Source: Burkholderia territorii
Lineage (GTDB): Bacteria; Pseudomonadota; Gammaproteobacteria; Burkholderiales; Burkholderiaceae
Assembly (NCBI RefSeq): GCF_902833055.1
Contig: NZ_CADFEJ010000010.1
Span: forward strand, 1-64,000
Reading direction: 5' to 3'
DNA: 64,000 bases
The translations under genes and the position numbers were made by a program. Positions 9,723 through 17,860 of the stretch are shown in pieces; positions within the stretch are counted from its first letter, which is position 1; every line of letters begins with the position of its first letter. The notes beneath the pieces were generated by a model. It worked only from the letters and a program-made list of their open reading frames with translations, ran no database searches and was not told where the DNA came from.

Positions 9723-11192
9723 TCATTCATGTTCCGCGCTCCCTTTGCCGAGCTCGGCCTTCAGCACGAAGCTGTTCGAGGCCACATATTCCTGGCCCGG
9801 CCTGAGCCCCTTCAGCACTTCCGTCGCGCGCTCGTCGCGCCGCCCCGTCTCGACGGCCTGGGCGACGAAGCCCTTCGGCGTGCGCACGAACACCGACGGA
9901 GCACCGTCGACGTCCTGCAGCGCATCGCTCGCGACCGCGAGCGGCACGGCCTGCTTGCCCGCGTCGACCGACACGTTCACGAACATCCCCGGCCGCCACA
10001 CGCCATCCGGATTCGGCAATACGACACGCGCGGGCGCGGTGCGCGTCTGTTCGCCGAGCAACGCGCCCACGTACGCGATCGGGCCGCTCGAGCGCGACTC
10101 GAACGCGGTCGCGCTGACGGTCGCGTCGCGGCCCACACGCACGTCGTTCAGCCGCTGCGCGGGCACCGCCATCTCGGCCCACACCGTCGACAGGTCGGAG
10201 ATCACGAACATGCTCGCATCGGCTGCGATCGCTTCGCCAGGCGTTGCATGTTTTTCGACGATCGTGCCCGCGAACGGCGCGCGCAGCTCGTAGCGGTTCA
10301 GCGCGCCCGCGCCGGCCGGCGCGTTCAGCGCGGCCAGTTTCTGCCGCGCGTTCTGCACGGCGATCTCGGCCTCGCGCAATTGCACCTGTGCCTGCTGGTA
10401 GTCCTGCTCCGCCGAGATGCGCTCCTGCCACAGCGTGCGTTCGCGTTCATAGGTCGCGCGCGCACCGGCCAACCGGCGCTCGGCGGTCAGCAGTTCGCTG
10501 CGACGGTCCGCGAGATCGGTGCTCGCGATCACGGCCAGCACCTGCCCCTTCGCGACGTTCTGCCCAAGCGACACCGACACCTGTTCGACAATGCCGGCCA
10601 CGCGCGGCACGACGTGGGCGGTGCGATCCTCGTTGAACTTGATCTCGCCCGGCAGCTGGAACGGCGTGGCGATCTGCGCGGGGCCGGCCTTCGCGAGCGC
10701 GATCCTCGACGTCTGGAGCTGCGCGTTGGTCAGCGCGATCGCGCCGTCCGCGCGGGCGAACGGGAAGGACGCGGCCGCGTTGCCCGCCTTGACGTCGATC
10801 GTCGCGTCGAACACGTGCGGCTTCGCGATCGGCTGCGCCGACACGAACTTCCGGCCGTCCGCGTCGAAACGCATTGGTTCGTGCGAGCGGTCGTACCGCA
10901 CCAGCGTGCCCGACACGGCAACGCCCTTGTCGAGCGGCTTGCCGTCGACGAACGGATAGACGACGAGCCGCGCGTCGCCGGGCTTTTCCGTCATCACGAT
11001 CTCGATGGACAGTCTGCCGCGCGTGAGCACGACGCCGCCGTGCGAGCCGGTGCCCGCGCCGTCGGCCGCTTGCGCGGCGTCGGTGCCCGCGGGTTCGGAT
11101 GCACCGCCGCGTGTGACGGCGAGCGCGCCGAGCACGAGCCCGACGCCGCCGAGCACGGCCGCCGCCATGATGAAGATTCTGCTGCGTGACAT
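9723..11192 (-). CDS. czcB: Efflux periplasmic adaptor (membrane fusion protein), CzcB-like
   Basis: 489 residues from ATG at 11192, preceded by AGAAGGA; open frame continues upstream but is the shadow of czcC. One N-terminal TM anchor (about 6-27), then an extra domain of about 100 residues with a histidine (GSHGG at 49-53) before the adaptor core, as in CzcB rather than the shorter adaptors of drug pumps. Barrel-sandwich halves lie at about 190-225 (VPRVAGIVEQVSVSLG) and 300-325 (RAPFAGTIVEKHATPGE), flanking a coiled-coil hairpin (about 230-290). It bridges CzcA and CzcC. It starts 26 bases after the czcC stop, so the two are co-transcribed. Confidence 0.92.
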   Translation of the reverse strand: MSRSRIFIMAAAVLGGVGLVLGALAVTRGGASEPAGTDAAQAADGAGTGSHGGVVLTRGRLSIEIVMTEKPGDARLVVYPFVDGKPLDKGVAVSGTLVRYDRSHEPMRFDADGRKFVSAQPIAKPHVFDATIDVKAGNAAASFPFARADGAIALTNAQLQTSRIALAKAGPAQIATPFQLPGEIKFNEDRTAHVVPRVAGIVEQVSVSLGQNVAKGQVLAVIASTDLADRRSELLTAERRLAGARATYERERTLWQERISAEQDYQQAQVQLREAEIAVQNARQKLAALNAPAGAGALNRYELRAPFAGTIVEKHATPGEAIAADASMFVISDLSTVWAEMAVPAQRLNDVRVGRDATVSATAFESRSSGPIAYVGALLGEQTRTAPARVVLPNPDGVWRPGMFVNVSVDAGKQAVPLAVASDALQDVDGAPSVFVRTPKGFVAQAVETGRRDERATEVLKGLRPGQEYVASNSFVLKAELGKGSAEHE

Positions 11193-11218
11193 GATGATCC
11201 TTCTGGTGAAAGGCGCGG

Positions 11219-12529
11219 CTATTGCGCGGCGGCAGTCAGCGGCGCGCCGACGAGCCGGCCGATGTCGGCGCGCGCCGCGTGTGCGTCGGCAAGCGCGCGC
11301 ACGTATTGCGATTGCCCCTGGAACAGCGTGCGCTGCGCGTCGAGCACGTCGAGGAAGCTGAACTTGCCGAGCTCGTAGCCGCGCGACATCGCATCGAGCG
11401 CGAGCCGCGCGCCGGGCAGGATGTCGGTCTTCAACCGCCGCGCTTCCTGCGCGGCCGCATCGAAGTTCGCATACGCCTGCGCCAGTTCGAGCCGCAGCCG
11501 CATGCGCGCGCGGTCGAGATCGGCGCTCGCACGCTCGGCCTTGTGCGTCGCTTCGAGCAACGCGCCGCGGTTCGTGTCGAACAGCGGAATCGGAATGGAT
11601 ACGCCGACCACGGCCTGGTTGTCGGGCACGCCGCCGGTCGTCACCCGCTTCACGCCCGCGCTCACCGTCACGTCCGGAATGCGCCGCGCACGTTCGAGCG
11701 ACACCGACGCATTCGCGCGCAGCATCTCCGCTCGCGCGACGCGGGCGAGCGGCGCATCGTCGAGCCGCGCGGTGAGCGCGGACAACGGTTCGACCGCCGG
11801 CACCGTTTCCAGATCGCCGAGGGCGACGCGCCGGTCGCCGCGCGCCTCGCCCATCACCGCATTCAGCTTCTCGCGCGCGACGTCGACCCGGCCACGCGCG
11901 GTCGTCACCTCGATCAGCACGCCTGCCGCCGCGACCTGCGCCTTGGTCGCCTCGACCGGCGACACCTTGCCGGCCTGTGCGCGGCGGCCCGCGAGTTCGG
12001 CCGAGCGCGCCGCGATGGCGGCCGATTCTTCGGTAACCTGAAGTTGGCGCTGCGCGGCGAGCAATCCGTAGAACGCCGCGATCACATCGGCGCGCACGGC
12101 GGCACCCTGCTCGTCGAGCGACGCATTCGCGGCCTCGCGGCCGTACGACGCGACGTCGACCCGTGCACGGCGCTTGCCGCCGAGCTCGATGGTCTGGTTG
12201 ATCAGTGCGGTCGACGTGCGCTCCGCGCGGCTGAAGCCTTCCTGCAGCAACGACACTTCCGGATTGGGCCGCACGCCAGCCTGCATCAGCGCGCCGGCCG
12301 ACGCATCGACGTCCGCGCGCGCGCCGCGCAACGCCGGGTTGTTGCGGGCCGCGGCCGCTAGCGCGTCGGACAGCGTCAGCGATGAGAAAGAAGATGCGTC
12401 GGAAGGCAGCGCGGCGCCGGCGGCCGTCGGCGGCGAGGCCGGCACCGGCGCCGCAACCTCCAGCGGCTGCGCATGGACCGCCGCGGCCGTCGCGAAGACG
12501 ACCGCCGCGGCGAGGGTGAGCTTGAGCAT
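11219..12529 (-). CDS. czcC: Outer-membrane efflux protein (TolC family), CzcC-like
   Basis: 436 residues. ATG at 12529 is preferred over an upstream start at 12556 because it begins the signal peptide MLKLTLAAAVVFATAAAVHA directly. Two TolC-type repeats (OEP domains) follow, each with long helices such as LTLSDALAAAARNNPALRGA (about residues 50-69) and YELGKFSFLDVLDAQRTLF near the C-terminus. It forms the trimeric outer-membrane duct for the CzcA/CzcB pump. First gene of the operon czcC-czcB-czcA-regulator-kinase, with the operator-like element 55 bases upstream of its start. Confidence 0.92.
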   Translation of the reverse strand: MLKLTLAAAVVFATAAAVHAQPLEVAAPVPASPPTAAGAALPSDASSFSSLTLSDALAAAARNNPALRGARADVDASAGALMQAGVRPNPEVSLLQEGFSRAERTSTALINQTIELGGKRRARVDVASYGREAANASLDEQGAAVRADVIAAFYGLLAAQRQLQVTEESAAIAARSAELAGRRAQAGKVSPVEATKAQVAAAGVLIEVTTARGRVDVAREKLNAVMGEARGDRRVALGDLETVPAVEPLSALTARLDDAPLARVARAEMLRANASVSLERARRIPDVTVSAGVKRVTTGGVPDNQAVVGVSIPIPLFDTNRGALLEATHKAERASADLDRARMRLRLELAQAYANFDAAAQEARRLKTDILPGARLALDAMSRGYELGKFSFLDVLDAQRTLFQGQSQYVRALADAHAARADIGRLVGAPLTAAAQ

Positions 12530-12583
12530 GTTCGGTTCTGCGATAACGGTTCGCACCGATGCTACGGAGCGCGCGCAGTGCGA

Positions 12584-12612
12584 ACATGAGCCGAAAATGA
12601 CAATTCCGTCAT
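12584..12612. promoter_or_regulatory. Predicted metal-responsive operator (copy 2) upstream of czcC
   Basis: The palindrome ATGACAATTCCGTCAT at 12597-12612 has an additional ACATGA half-site at 12584, 25 of 29 positions identical to the element at 3798-3826. The only gene it can serve here is czcC on the left; to the right lies the 3' end of a minus-strand gene. Resembles CusR-type boxes in half-site and spacing. Most likely the binding site of the response regulator encoded in the same operon. Confidence 0.65.
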
Positions 12613-12766
12613 GTTGGACGTGACGCAGTGCGGACGTGCGTCGTCCTGCGGGAGCAGCGTCCCGCGTCGAAGATCACGCAGTTCGGATGAACGTGCGGCG
12701 CGGTCGCCGCACCGAGGCAATGGAGGAAAAGGAAGCCCTGGCCGCCGACACGGCCGGCACGCGGCT

Positions 12767-13975
12767 TTACACGCTGCCCCGCTTCGCGCGCCGGCGTTGC
12801 ACCAGCCAGTCGAGCAGTTGTCGTCCGTCGCGCTCGCCGAACCAGCGCGCGTGCCCGAGCAGGTAGCCGTCGTACGCGATGTCGACGATCGCCGGGGCGT
12901 CGATGACGCACCCGAAATACGCGACCTCCGACAACGCGAACTCCGTATGCGCGATCGGCAGCATCGCGACCAGCGCCGCATACGCATCGTCGCTCAACGG
13001 CTCCAGCGATTCGTAGCCGTCGAGCAGCGCATCGATGTGCGCATACTCGATGCGGCGCGCATTGGCGGGCGCCATCCAGTCGATCGTATTGCGCTCGATC
13101 GCGAGCGCGACGTCCATCACCGCGCACGTGCGATCCGACAAGCCGAAATCGAGCACGGTGCGCACCTCTGCGCCGGGGCCGGCATCGGTCCACAGCAGGT
13201 TCGACGCGTGCCAGTCGCCGTGCGTCCACAAAGGCGGCAGCGCGGGCAACAGCGGCACGAGGCGTGCGTGATACGGGCCGATCGCAGCCGCGACGTCGCC
13301 ACGCCAGTCGCGCGTACCCAGCGCGCGCGTGAGCAGCGGCTGCGCGTCGACCCACCGTTCGAGCGCACCGGCGAGATCGGTGGACGACAGCACACGGAAA
13401 CTCGACAACAGCGTGCGCACGGGCCGCGCCGGCGCATCGTAGCCGGCCGACGCGCGATGCAGTTCGGCCAGCGCGCGGCCTGCCGCATACGCGTGCGAAG
13501 GATGCTTGAACGGCTGCCACGACATCACGCCGCGATACGCGTCGACGCCGGGCGCGACCGCGTGCACTTCGTAAGTCCAGTCGCCGGATGCGAACGCAGT
13601 CGCACCGTCGCGACCGGCGAGCACGTCGGCGACCGCAACACCGCGCTCGCGCAGATGCGCGATGAAGCGATGCTCTTCCTCGAGTCCGGCGACATCGCGC
13701 AAGCTCACGTGATGACGCTTGACGAACAGTGCGCGCTCGTCCGTCGTGCGCACCAGCACGGCCGCCGAGAACGGCCGCGGGCTGTGCCACGTGAGCCGCG
13801 CCGGCGCGCCGACGCCATCGATCCGCGCGAGCACGCCCGCCACTTCGGCGTGCGTCATCAGCGGCCAGTCGCGCTCGGCCTGCTCGCCGTCGACGCCGAA
13901 CTGCGGCGGTGCGACGTCTCGCGCGTCGGCGGCGTCACACGATGCAGGCGCGTTCGGCTCGAGAGGAAATGTCAT
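12767..13975 (-). CDS. APH-family phosphotransferase (small-molecule kinase)
   Basis: 402 residues. The aminoglycoside phosphotransferase/choline kinase fold is shown by the nucleotide lobe with VKRHHVSL (ATP-binding Lys), the catalytic loop LWTHGDWHASNLLW (HGD Asp base and metal-binding Asn) and the LDFGLSD metal motif. The first 40 or so residues are low-complexity, so a later start (MTHAEV) is possible. Third gene of an operon after a TonB receptor and a PnuC-type permease, starting 36 bases after the permease stop. The same fold includes thiamine kinase ThiK and homoserine kinase-like enzymes. Phosphorylating the imported substrate to trap it in the cytosol is the natural inference; the substrate is unknown. 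Confidence 0.82.
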   Translation of the reverse strand: MTFPLEPNAPASCDAADARDVAPPQFGVDGEQAERDWPLMTHAEVAGVLARIDGVGAPARLTWHSPRPFSAAVLVRTTDERALFVKRHHVSLRDVAGLEEEHRFIAHLRERGVAVADVLAGRDGATAFASGDWTYEVHAVAPGVDAYRGVMSWQPFKHPSHAYAAGRALAELHRASAGYDAPARPVRTLLSSFRVLSSTDLAGALERWVDAQPLLTRALGTRDWRGDVAAAIGPYHARLVPLLPALPPLWTHGDWHASNLLWTDAGPGAEVRTVLDFGLSDRTCAVMDVALAIERNTIDWMAPANARRIEYAHIDALLDGYESLEPLSDDAYAALVAMLPIAHTEFALSEVAYFGCVIDAPAIVDIAYDGYLLGHARWFGERDGRQLLDWLVQRRRAKRGSV

Positions 13976-14011
13976 GAACGACGCAGCTCCGTGGTTGAAT
14001 CGGCCCGTGAA

Positions 14012-14623
14012 TCAGTTCGCCGGGCTCGCCGTCGCGCGCAGCGCGTCGGCCGTCCGGCTCCAGTCGCGCCAGCCGACGACGGCGAGTGCGATGAACAGCG
14101 CATAGAGGCCGGCCGTCAGATACAGCGCCTTGAACACGAACATCCCGACATATACGACGTTCACGACGATCCACAATCCCCACGACGCGATGTAGCGCCG
14201 CGCGGTCCAGTATTGCGCGACGAGGCTGAACGCCGTCAGCGACGCATCGACGAACGGCAGCGCCGCATCGGTCCAGCGCGCCATCATCCCGCCGAGCAGC
14301 GCGCTGCCGACGACGGCCGCGATCAGGTCGGGCAGCATCTGCCGCGGCCGCACGCCGGTAACGGGCGCGACGTCGCCTGCCGGCGCCGCGCCGCCGCTCG
14401 CTTCCAGCGTGCGCTGCGCGATCCAGCGGCGCCAGCCGTACACCTGCAGCACCGCGAACGCGCCCTGCAGCAGCATGTCGGAATACAGCTTCGCGTCGAA
14501 GAAGATCCAGCCGTACAGCGCGACCGACGCGAGCCCGACCGGCCAGCACAGCATGCGCCGCTTCGCGGTCAGCCAGATCGCGAGTGCGCTGACGATCACG
14601 CCGGCGATTTCGAGTGGGGACAT
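14012..14623 (-). CDS. pnuC: PnuC-family permease (nicotinamide riboside / thiamine type)
   Basis: 203 residues with about seven hydrophobic segments. Family features are CWPVGLASVALYGWIFFDAK near the N-terminus, LQVYGWRRW in the middle (the conserved Gln...Tyr-Gly-Trp...Trp block), and ASWGLWIVVNVVYVGMFV with the C-terminal WRDW. PnuC-type carriers are facilitators that depend on a cytosolic kinase to trap their substrate: nicotinamide riboside, or thiamine for PnuT. Specificity cannot be settled from sequence. It lies 59 bases after the TonB receptor and 36 before the kinase, on the same strand. Confidence 0.87.
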   Translation of the reverse strand: MSPLEIAGVIVSALAIWLTAKRRMLCWPVGLASVALYGWIFFDAKLYSDMLLQGAFAVLQVYGWRRWIAQRTLEASGGAAPAGDVAPVTGVRPRQMLPDLIAAVVGSALLGGMMARWTDAALPFVDASLTAFSLVAQYWTARRYIASWGLWIVVNVVYVGMFVFKALYLTAGLYALFIALAVVGWRDWSRTADALRATASPAN

Positions 14624-14682
14624 CGTCTGTGCTCTCCTGGTGGACTGTCGGGGCCGCGCATCACGCGGCCGGATGCGGACGA

Positions 14683-16911
14683 TCAGAAATCATAGGTCAA
14701 CGATACGCGCGCCGTGCGCGGCGCGCCCGGGAACAGATAGGCATCGCCCTGCTGCTCGCCTGCGTCGCGCCAGTAGAACTTGTTGAACAGGTTGTCCACC
14801 GACACGCGCAACACCGTGCGATGGCCGCCGATCTTCGTCGTGTAGCGCGCGCCGAGATTGAACACGAACCACGACGGCACGCGCGCGGTGCCTTCCTCGT
14901 TCGCGTTGCGCGCGGCGCTGTACTCGACGCCGCCGAGCACGTTCAGGCCGGCGACGCCCGGCACCGCGTAGTCCGCATACAACGACGCGCGCAGCGCCGG
15001 CACGTTGATGATCTGGTGCCCTTCGTACGCAGGCGAACCCGAATCGTACGCGCGCGCGCGGATCGCCGCGACGCTGGCCGTCAGCCCGAGCCGCTCGGTC
15101 ACCCGCCCGGCCGCACCGAGCTCGATCCCCTGGTGACGCTGCGTGCCGCGCTGCACGAACGTGTAGCTCGTGCCCGACGCATCGGGATCGGCGAACTGGA
15201 ACGGCTTGCTGATCGAGAACACGGCGGCCGTGAGGCTCAACCGGTCGAGCCAGTCGTATTTCGCGCCGAGCTCGAACTGGTGCGATTCGACCGGCGGCAG
15301 GAACGCATACGCGTTGGTCGCGCGCACCGGCGCCTGGTCGCCGAGCGACAGCGCCTTGCTGTACGACGCATACAGCGACAGCACGTTCACCGGCTTGTAG
15401 ACGAGCGCGACCTGCGGCAGGAACACCGAGCGGTCGGTGTGCGTCGCGTCGCCGTCGACGCTGGTCCAGCTGCGCTGGCGCAGCAGCACTTCCTTGCCGC
15501 CCGCGAGCACCTGCCAGCGCTCGCCGATGCTGATGCGGTCGAGCCCGAACACGCCGTACTGCCACGAATCGAGCTGCGGATACGACGGTCCGGCGGTGTT
15601 CGGCGACGGCGCGAATGCGACGTCCGGTCCGTAGATGTTCTCGCTGCCCACGTAGTCGTACACGGCGTTCGCCATGTGCACGACGCGGCGCTGCACATTC
15701 ACGCCAAGTGTCAGCTCATGGCGCAGCGGGCCGGTCGTGAACTTGCCCGTCGTCACCGCGCGCAGGTCGTCGTTGCGGCGATATTCGCCGGGGCTGCGGA
15801 AGTCGTACACATCGTAGTCGCCGTTCGCGCCGAAGAAGAACGGCGACGTCGTGCCGGCCGCGCAGCTCGCCGCGTAATAGCAGCCATACGCGAACGCGCT
15901 GTTGTCGTCGATCATCGTGCGGCTGCGGCCCGCGGCGATGTAAGCCTTCCAGTCGTCGTTGAACTGGTAGTCGAAGCGTGCGTTCAGGTTCAGCGCGTCG
16001 GTCGTCACCGGCTTCGCCCACGGCTGCGTGCCGAGCGCCTTCGACGTCGTGTTGACGGACGGCACGACGGTGCCGCCGAGCAGTTGATAGCCGGGCGCGG
16101 AACGCTGGATCCACTGCTGGAATTCCGCGTTGAACTGCAGGCTCGCGCGCGGGCTGATGTCCCAGTCGGCGGCGATCGAGCCGAACGTTCTCCGCCCGTT
16201 GGTGCCGTCGATGTACGAGTGCATGTTCTCCTTCGCGGCATTGATCCGGAAGCCGAACTGATTGTCGGGACCGAAGCGGCGACCCAGATCGACGGCCGCC
16301 GACGTCGACCCGCGGCTGTCGACGCCGGTCGTCACGCTCGCGACGTTCGCCGAGCGCTTCGTCACGAAGTTGATCACGCCGCCCGGCGCAACCACGCCGC
16401 TGTCGATGCCGGCCAGGCCCTTCAGGATCTCGACGCGCTCCTTGTTCTCGAGCGGCACGTTCTGCTCGCCGGACACCGTCAGTCCGTCGATCCGGATCGC
16501 GCTCGCGAGATCGACCGGAAAGCCGCGAATCGCGAAGCCTTCGAAATAGCCGACCGGCGCATAGTCGTTGACGACCGACGCATCGTTGCGCACCACGTCG
16601 CTCAAGCGTTTGGCCTGCTGGTCGTCGATCTGCTCGCGCGTGACGACGTTGACGGAAGCCGGCGTGTCGCGCAGCGGCGCATCGTCGAGCCCTGCGACCG
16701 ACGCCTCCCGCACCCGAAACGTGCTGCCGCGCTCGGCGCTGACCGTGATCGCCGGCAGTATGGCAGTGCCGGCCGCATCGGCGTCGGATGCCGGCGTATC
16801 GCCCGGTGCCGCCGCGGCCTGCGCCGCGAAAAGCGTGATGCCGACACCGACGCCAAGCCCGACCTTCGCGCGCCGCCGTGCGCGCGCCGCTGTTGTTTTG
16901 TTCACCGTCAT
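14683..16911 (-). CDS. TonB-dependent outer-membrane receptor
   Basis: 742 residues, normal for the family. A twin-basic-rich leader MTVNKTTAARARRRAKV runs into a hydrophobic stretch ending AAQAAAAP (cleavage at about 36). The plug domain (about 65-175) contains DTPASVNVVTREQIDDQQA and VEILKGLAGIDSGVVAPGGV. The beta barrel ends in the terminal Phe of VSLTYDF. It imports a ligand into the periplasm using TonB-ExbBD energy. Barrel sequence resembles siderophore receptors, but the operon partners (PnuC-type permease and kinase) argue for a vitamin or nucleoside instead. No Fur box was recognised upstream. Confidence 0.9.
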   Translation of the reverse strand: MTVNKTTAARARRRAKVGLGVGVGITLFAAQAAAAPGDTPASDADAAGTAILPAITVSAERGSTFRVREASVAGLDDAPLRDTPASVNVVTREQIDDQQAKRLSDVVRNDASVVNDYAPVGYFEGFAIRGFPVDLASAIRIDGLTVSGEQNVPLENKERVEILKGLAGIDSGVVAPGGVINFVTKRSANVASVTTGVDSRGSTSAAVDLGRRFGPDNQFGFRINAAKENMHSYIDGTNGRRTFGSIAADWDISPRASLQFNAEFQQWIQRSAPGYQLLGGTVVPSVNTTSKALGTQPWAKPVTTDALNLNARFDYQFNDDWKAYIAAGRSRTMIDDNSAFAYGCYYAASCAAGTTSPFFFGANGDYDVYDFRSPGEYRRNDDLRAVTTGKFTTGPLRHELTLGVNVQRRVVHMANAVYDYVGSENIYGPDVAFAPSPNTAGPSYPQLDSWQYGVFGLDRISIGERWQVLAGGKEVLLRQRSWTSVDGDATHTDRSVFLPQVALVYKPVNVLSLYASYSKALSLGDQAPVRATNAYAFLPPVESHQFELGAKYDWLDRLSLTAAVFSISKPFQFADPDASGTSYTFVQRGTQRHQGIELGAAGRVTERLGLTASVAAIRARAYDSGSPAYEGHQIINVPALRASLYADYAVPGVAGLNVLGGVEYSAARNANEEGTARVPSWFVFNLGARYTTKIGGHRTVLRVSVDNLFNKFYWRDAGEQQGDAYLFPGAPRTARVSLTYDF

Positions 16912-17531
16912 TGTTCTGGATGAAAACTCGCCACTCGACCCTGTCGAGACACTCGAAACTCGTTATGCAGCCGCGAAGCGCGACCCGGCGCAAGAACCCG
17001 CGACCGTTCCTGCGGAAGCGGCGCGCAACCGTCGACACGATATTCATCAGACGAATCGGGCGATCGGGCCGCATGCGGGCCGATCGATCGGGAAAGCGCA
17101 GGATGGGACATCGGATGACGGTGGCGCGCCCGGCACCGGCGCCGCCATCGATCCGTGGATCGCGAGCGTGTCGGGCGGCCGGCGCCTTGCGTGTTCCGGT
17201 CATGCGCGGGCGCTTCATGCGCCCCGGTGCGGGCGCCGGGCATCCGCGTGCGCCATTCGTCGGAACGGCGGCGTGCCCGTCGCGCACGACATCGCGGCGC
17301 GGCGCGCATTTTACCCCGGGCGGGACCGACCGCCGCGGAATCGGGCAAGTCGGGGATGTGGAGTGGAAGGCGGGATTGGAAACCGCGTGATTCACGCGGC
17401 ACGGCGACGGTGCCGATGTGCGCGAGGCGGGCATCGTGCGCGGCCACCTCGGCGGCCGGCACGGTCACGTGCGGCTCACGTGGCCGAAAGCCGGAGCGAG
17501 AACGTTCGCCCGCTCGCGATTCTGCAGTCGA
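16912..17531. other. 620-base intergenic region with one hairpin/palindrome
   Basis: It contains the promoter region of the TonB receptor operon. I looked on the minus strand for the conserved cores of TPP and cobalamin riboswitches and for a Fur box and found none. The one clear symmetric element is CCGCGTGA-T-TCACGCGG at 17383-17399, possibly an operator, or a hairpin after the DUF2970 gene. Open frames here lack ribosome sites and look like GC-bias artefacts. Confidence 0.45.
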
Positions 17532-17735
17532 TCAAAACCCCTGCATCGTCGCGGTCGGATCGACGACCAGATGCACGACGCCGTAGATGACCGCGCCGAC
17601 GAGCAGCGCGAGCACGATCGCCACGAACGGCAGCAACGTGTAGTTGACGTTCGCAAGATCGGCGGCGTGCGCCTTGCTGTTGCGTACGCCGAAGAAACTC
17701 CACAGGACCAGCTTGATCATGCCGAGCAGTTTCAT
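17532..17735 (-). CDS. DUF2970 small membrane protein
   Basis: 67 residues with an excellent ribosome site (AAAGGAGCG, 5 bases before the ATG). N-terminal amphipathic segment LGMIKLVLWSFFGVRNSKAH, then one TM helix at about 33-57 (LLPFVAIVLALLVGAVIYGV). The FFGVR...K motif followed by a single TM is the DUF2970 pattern, common in Betaproteobacteria and of unknown function. Monocistronic as far as can be seen, between the flavin oxidoreductase and the TonB receptor leader. Confidence 0.85.
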   Translation of the reverse strand: MKLLGMIKLVLWSFFGVRNSKAHAADLANVNYTLLPFVAIVLALLVGAVIYGVVHLVVDPTATMQGF

Positions 17736-17860
17736 GATTGCGCTCCTTTCATCGAATCGGTTGACGCTATCGTCGATCCGACCGGCATCCAAAAGAAGTA
17801 GCAGTTGCACGCGCTTTTCGCGCAGCAGGCCGTCTGCGGCGGCATGTCGCATGGTGGCGT

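Noticed and set aside
6454..12529. Naming the pump cusCBA
   Set aside because: The TM4 signature fits the HME1 (Zn/Co/Cd) group, and the adaptor has the long N-terminal domain, so Czc-type naming is safer.
11193..12587. Long N-terminal extension of the czcB frame to 12587
   Set aside because: It overlaps czcC in another frame and lacks a ribosome site, while ATG 11192 has AGAAGGA and starts a proper membrane anchor.
16908..17468. 186-codon minus-strand open frame upstream of the TonB receptor
   Set aside because: Low-complexity Arg/Ala/His composition, no motif and no ribosome site.
16912..17531. TPP or cobalamin riboswitch, or Fur box, upstream of the TonB receptor
   Set aside because: I searched the minus strand for the conserved cores by eye and found none; a covariance search could still find a diverged one.
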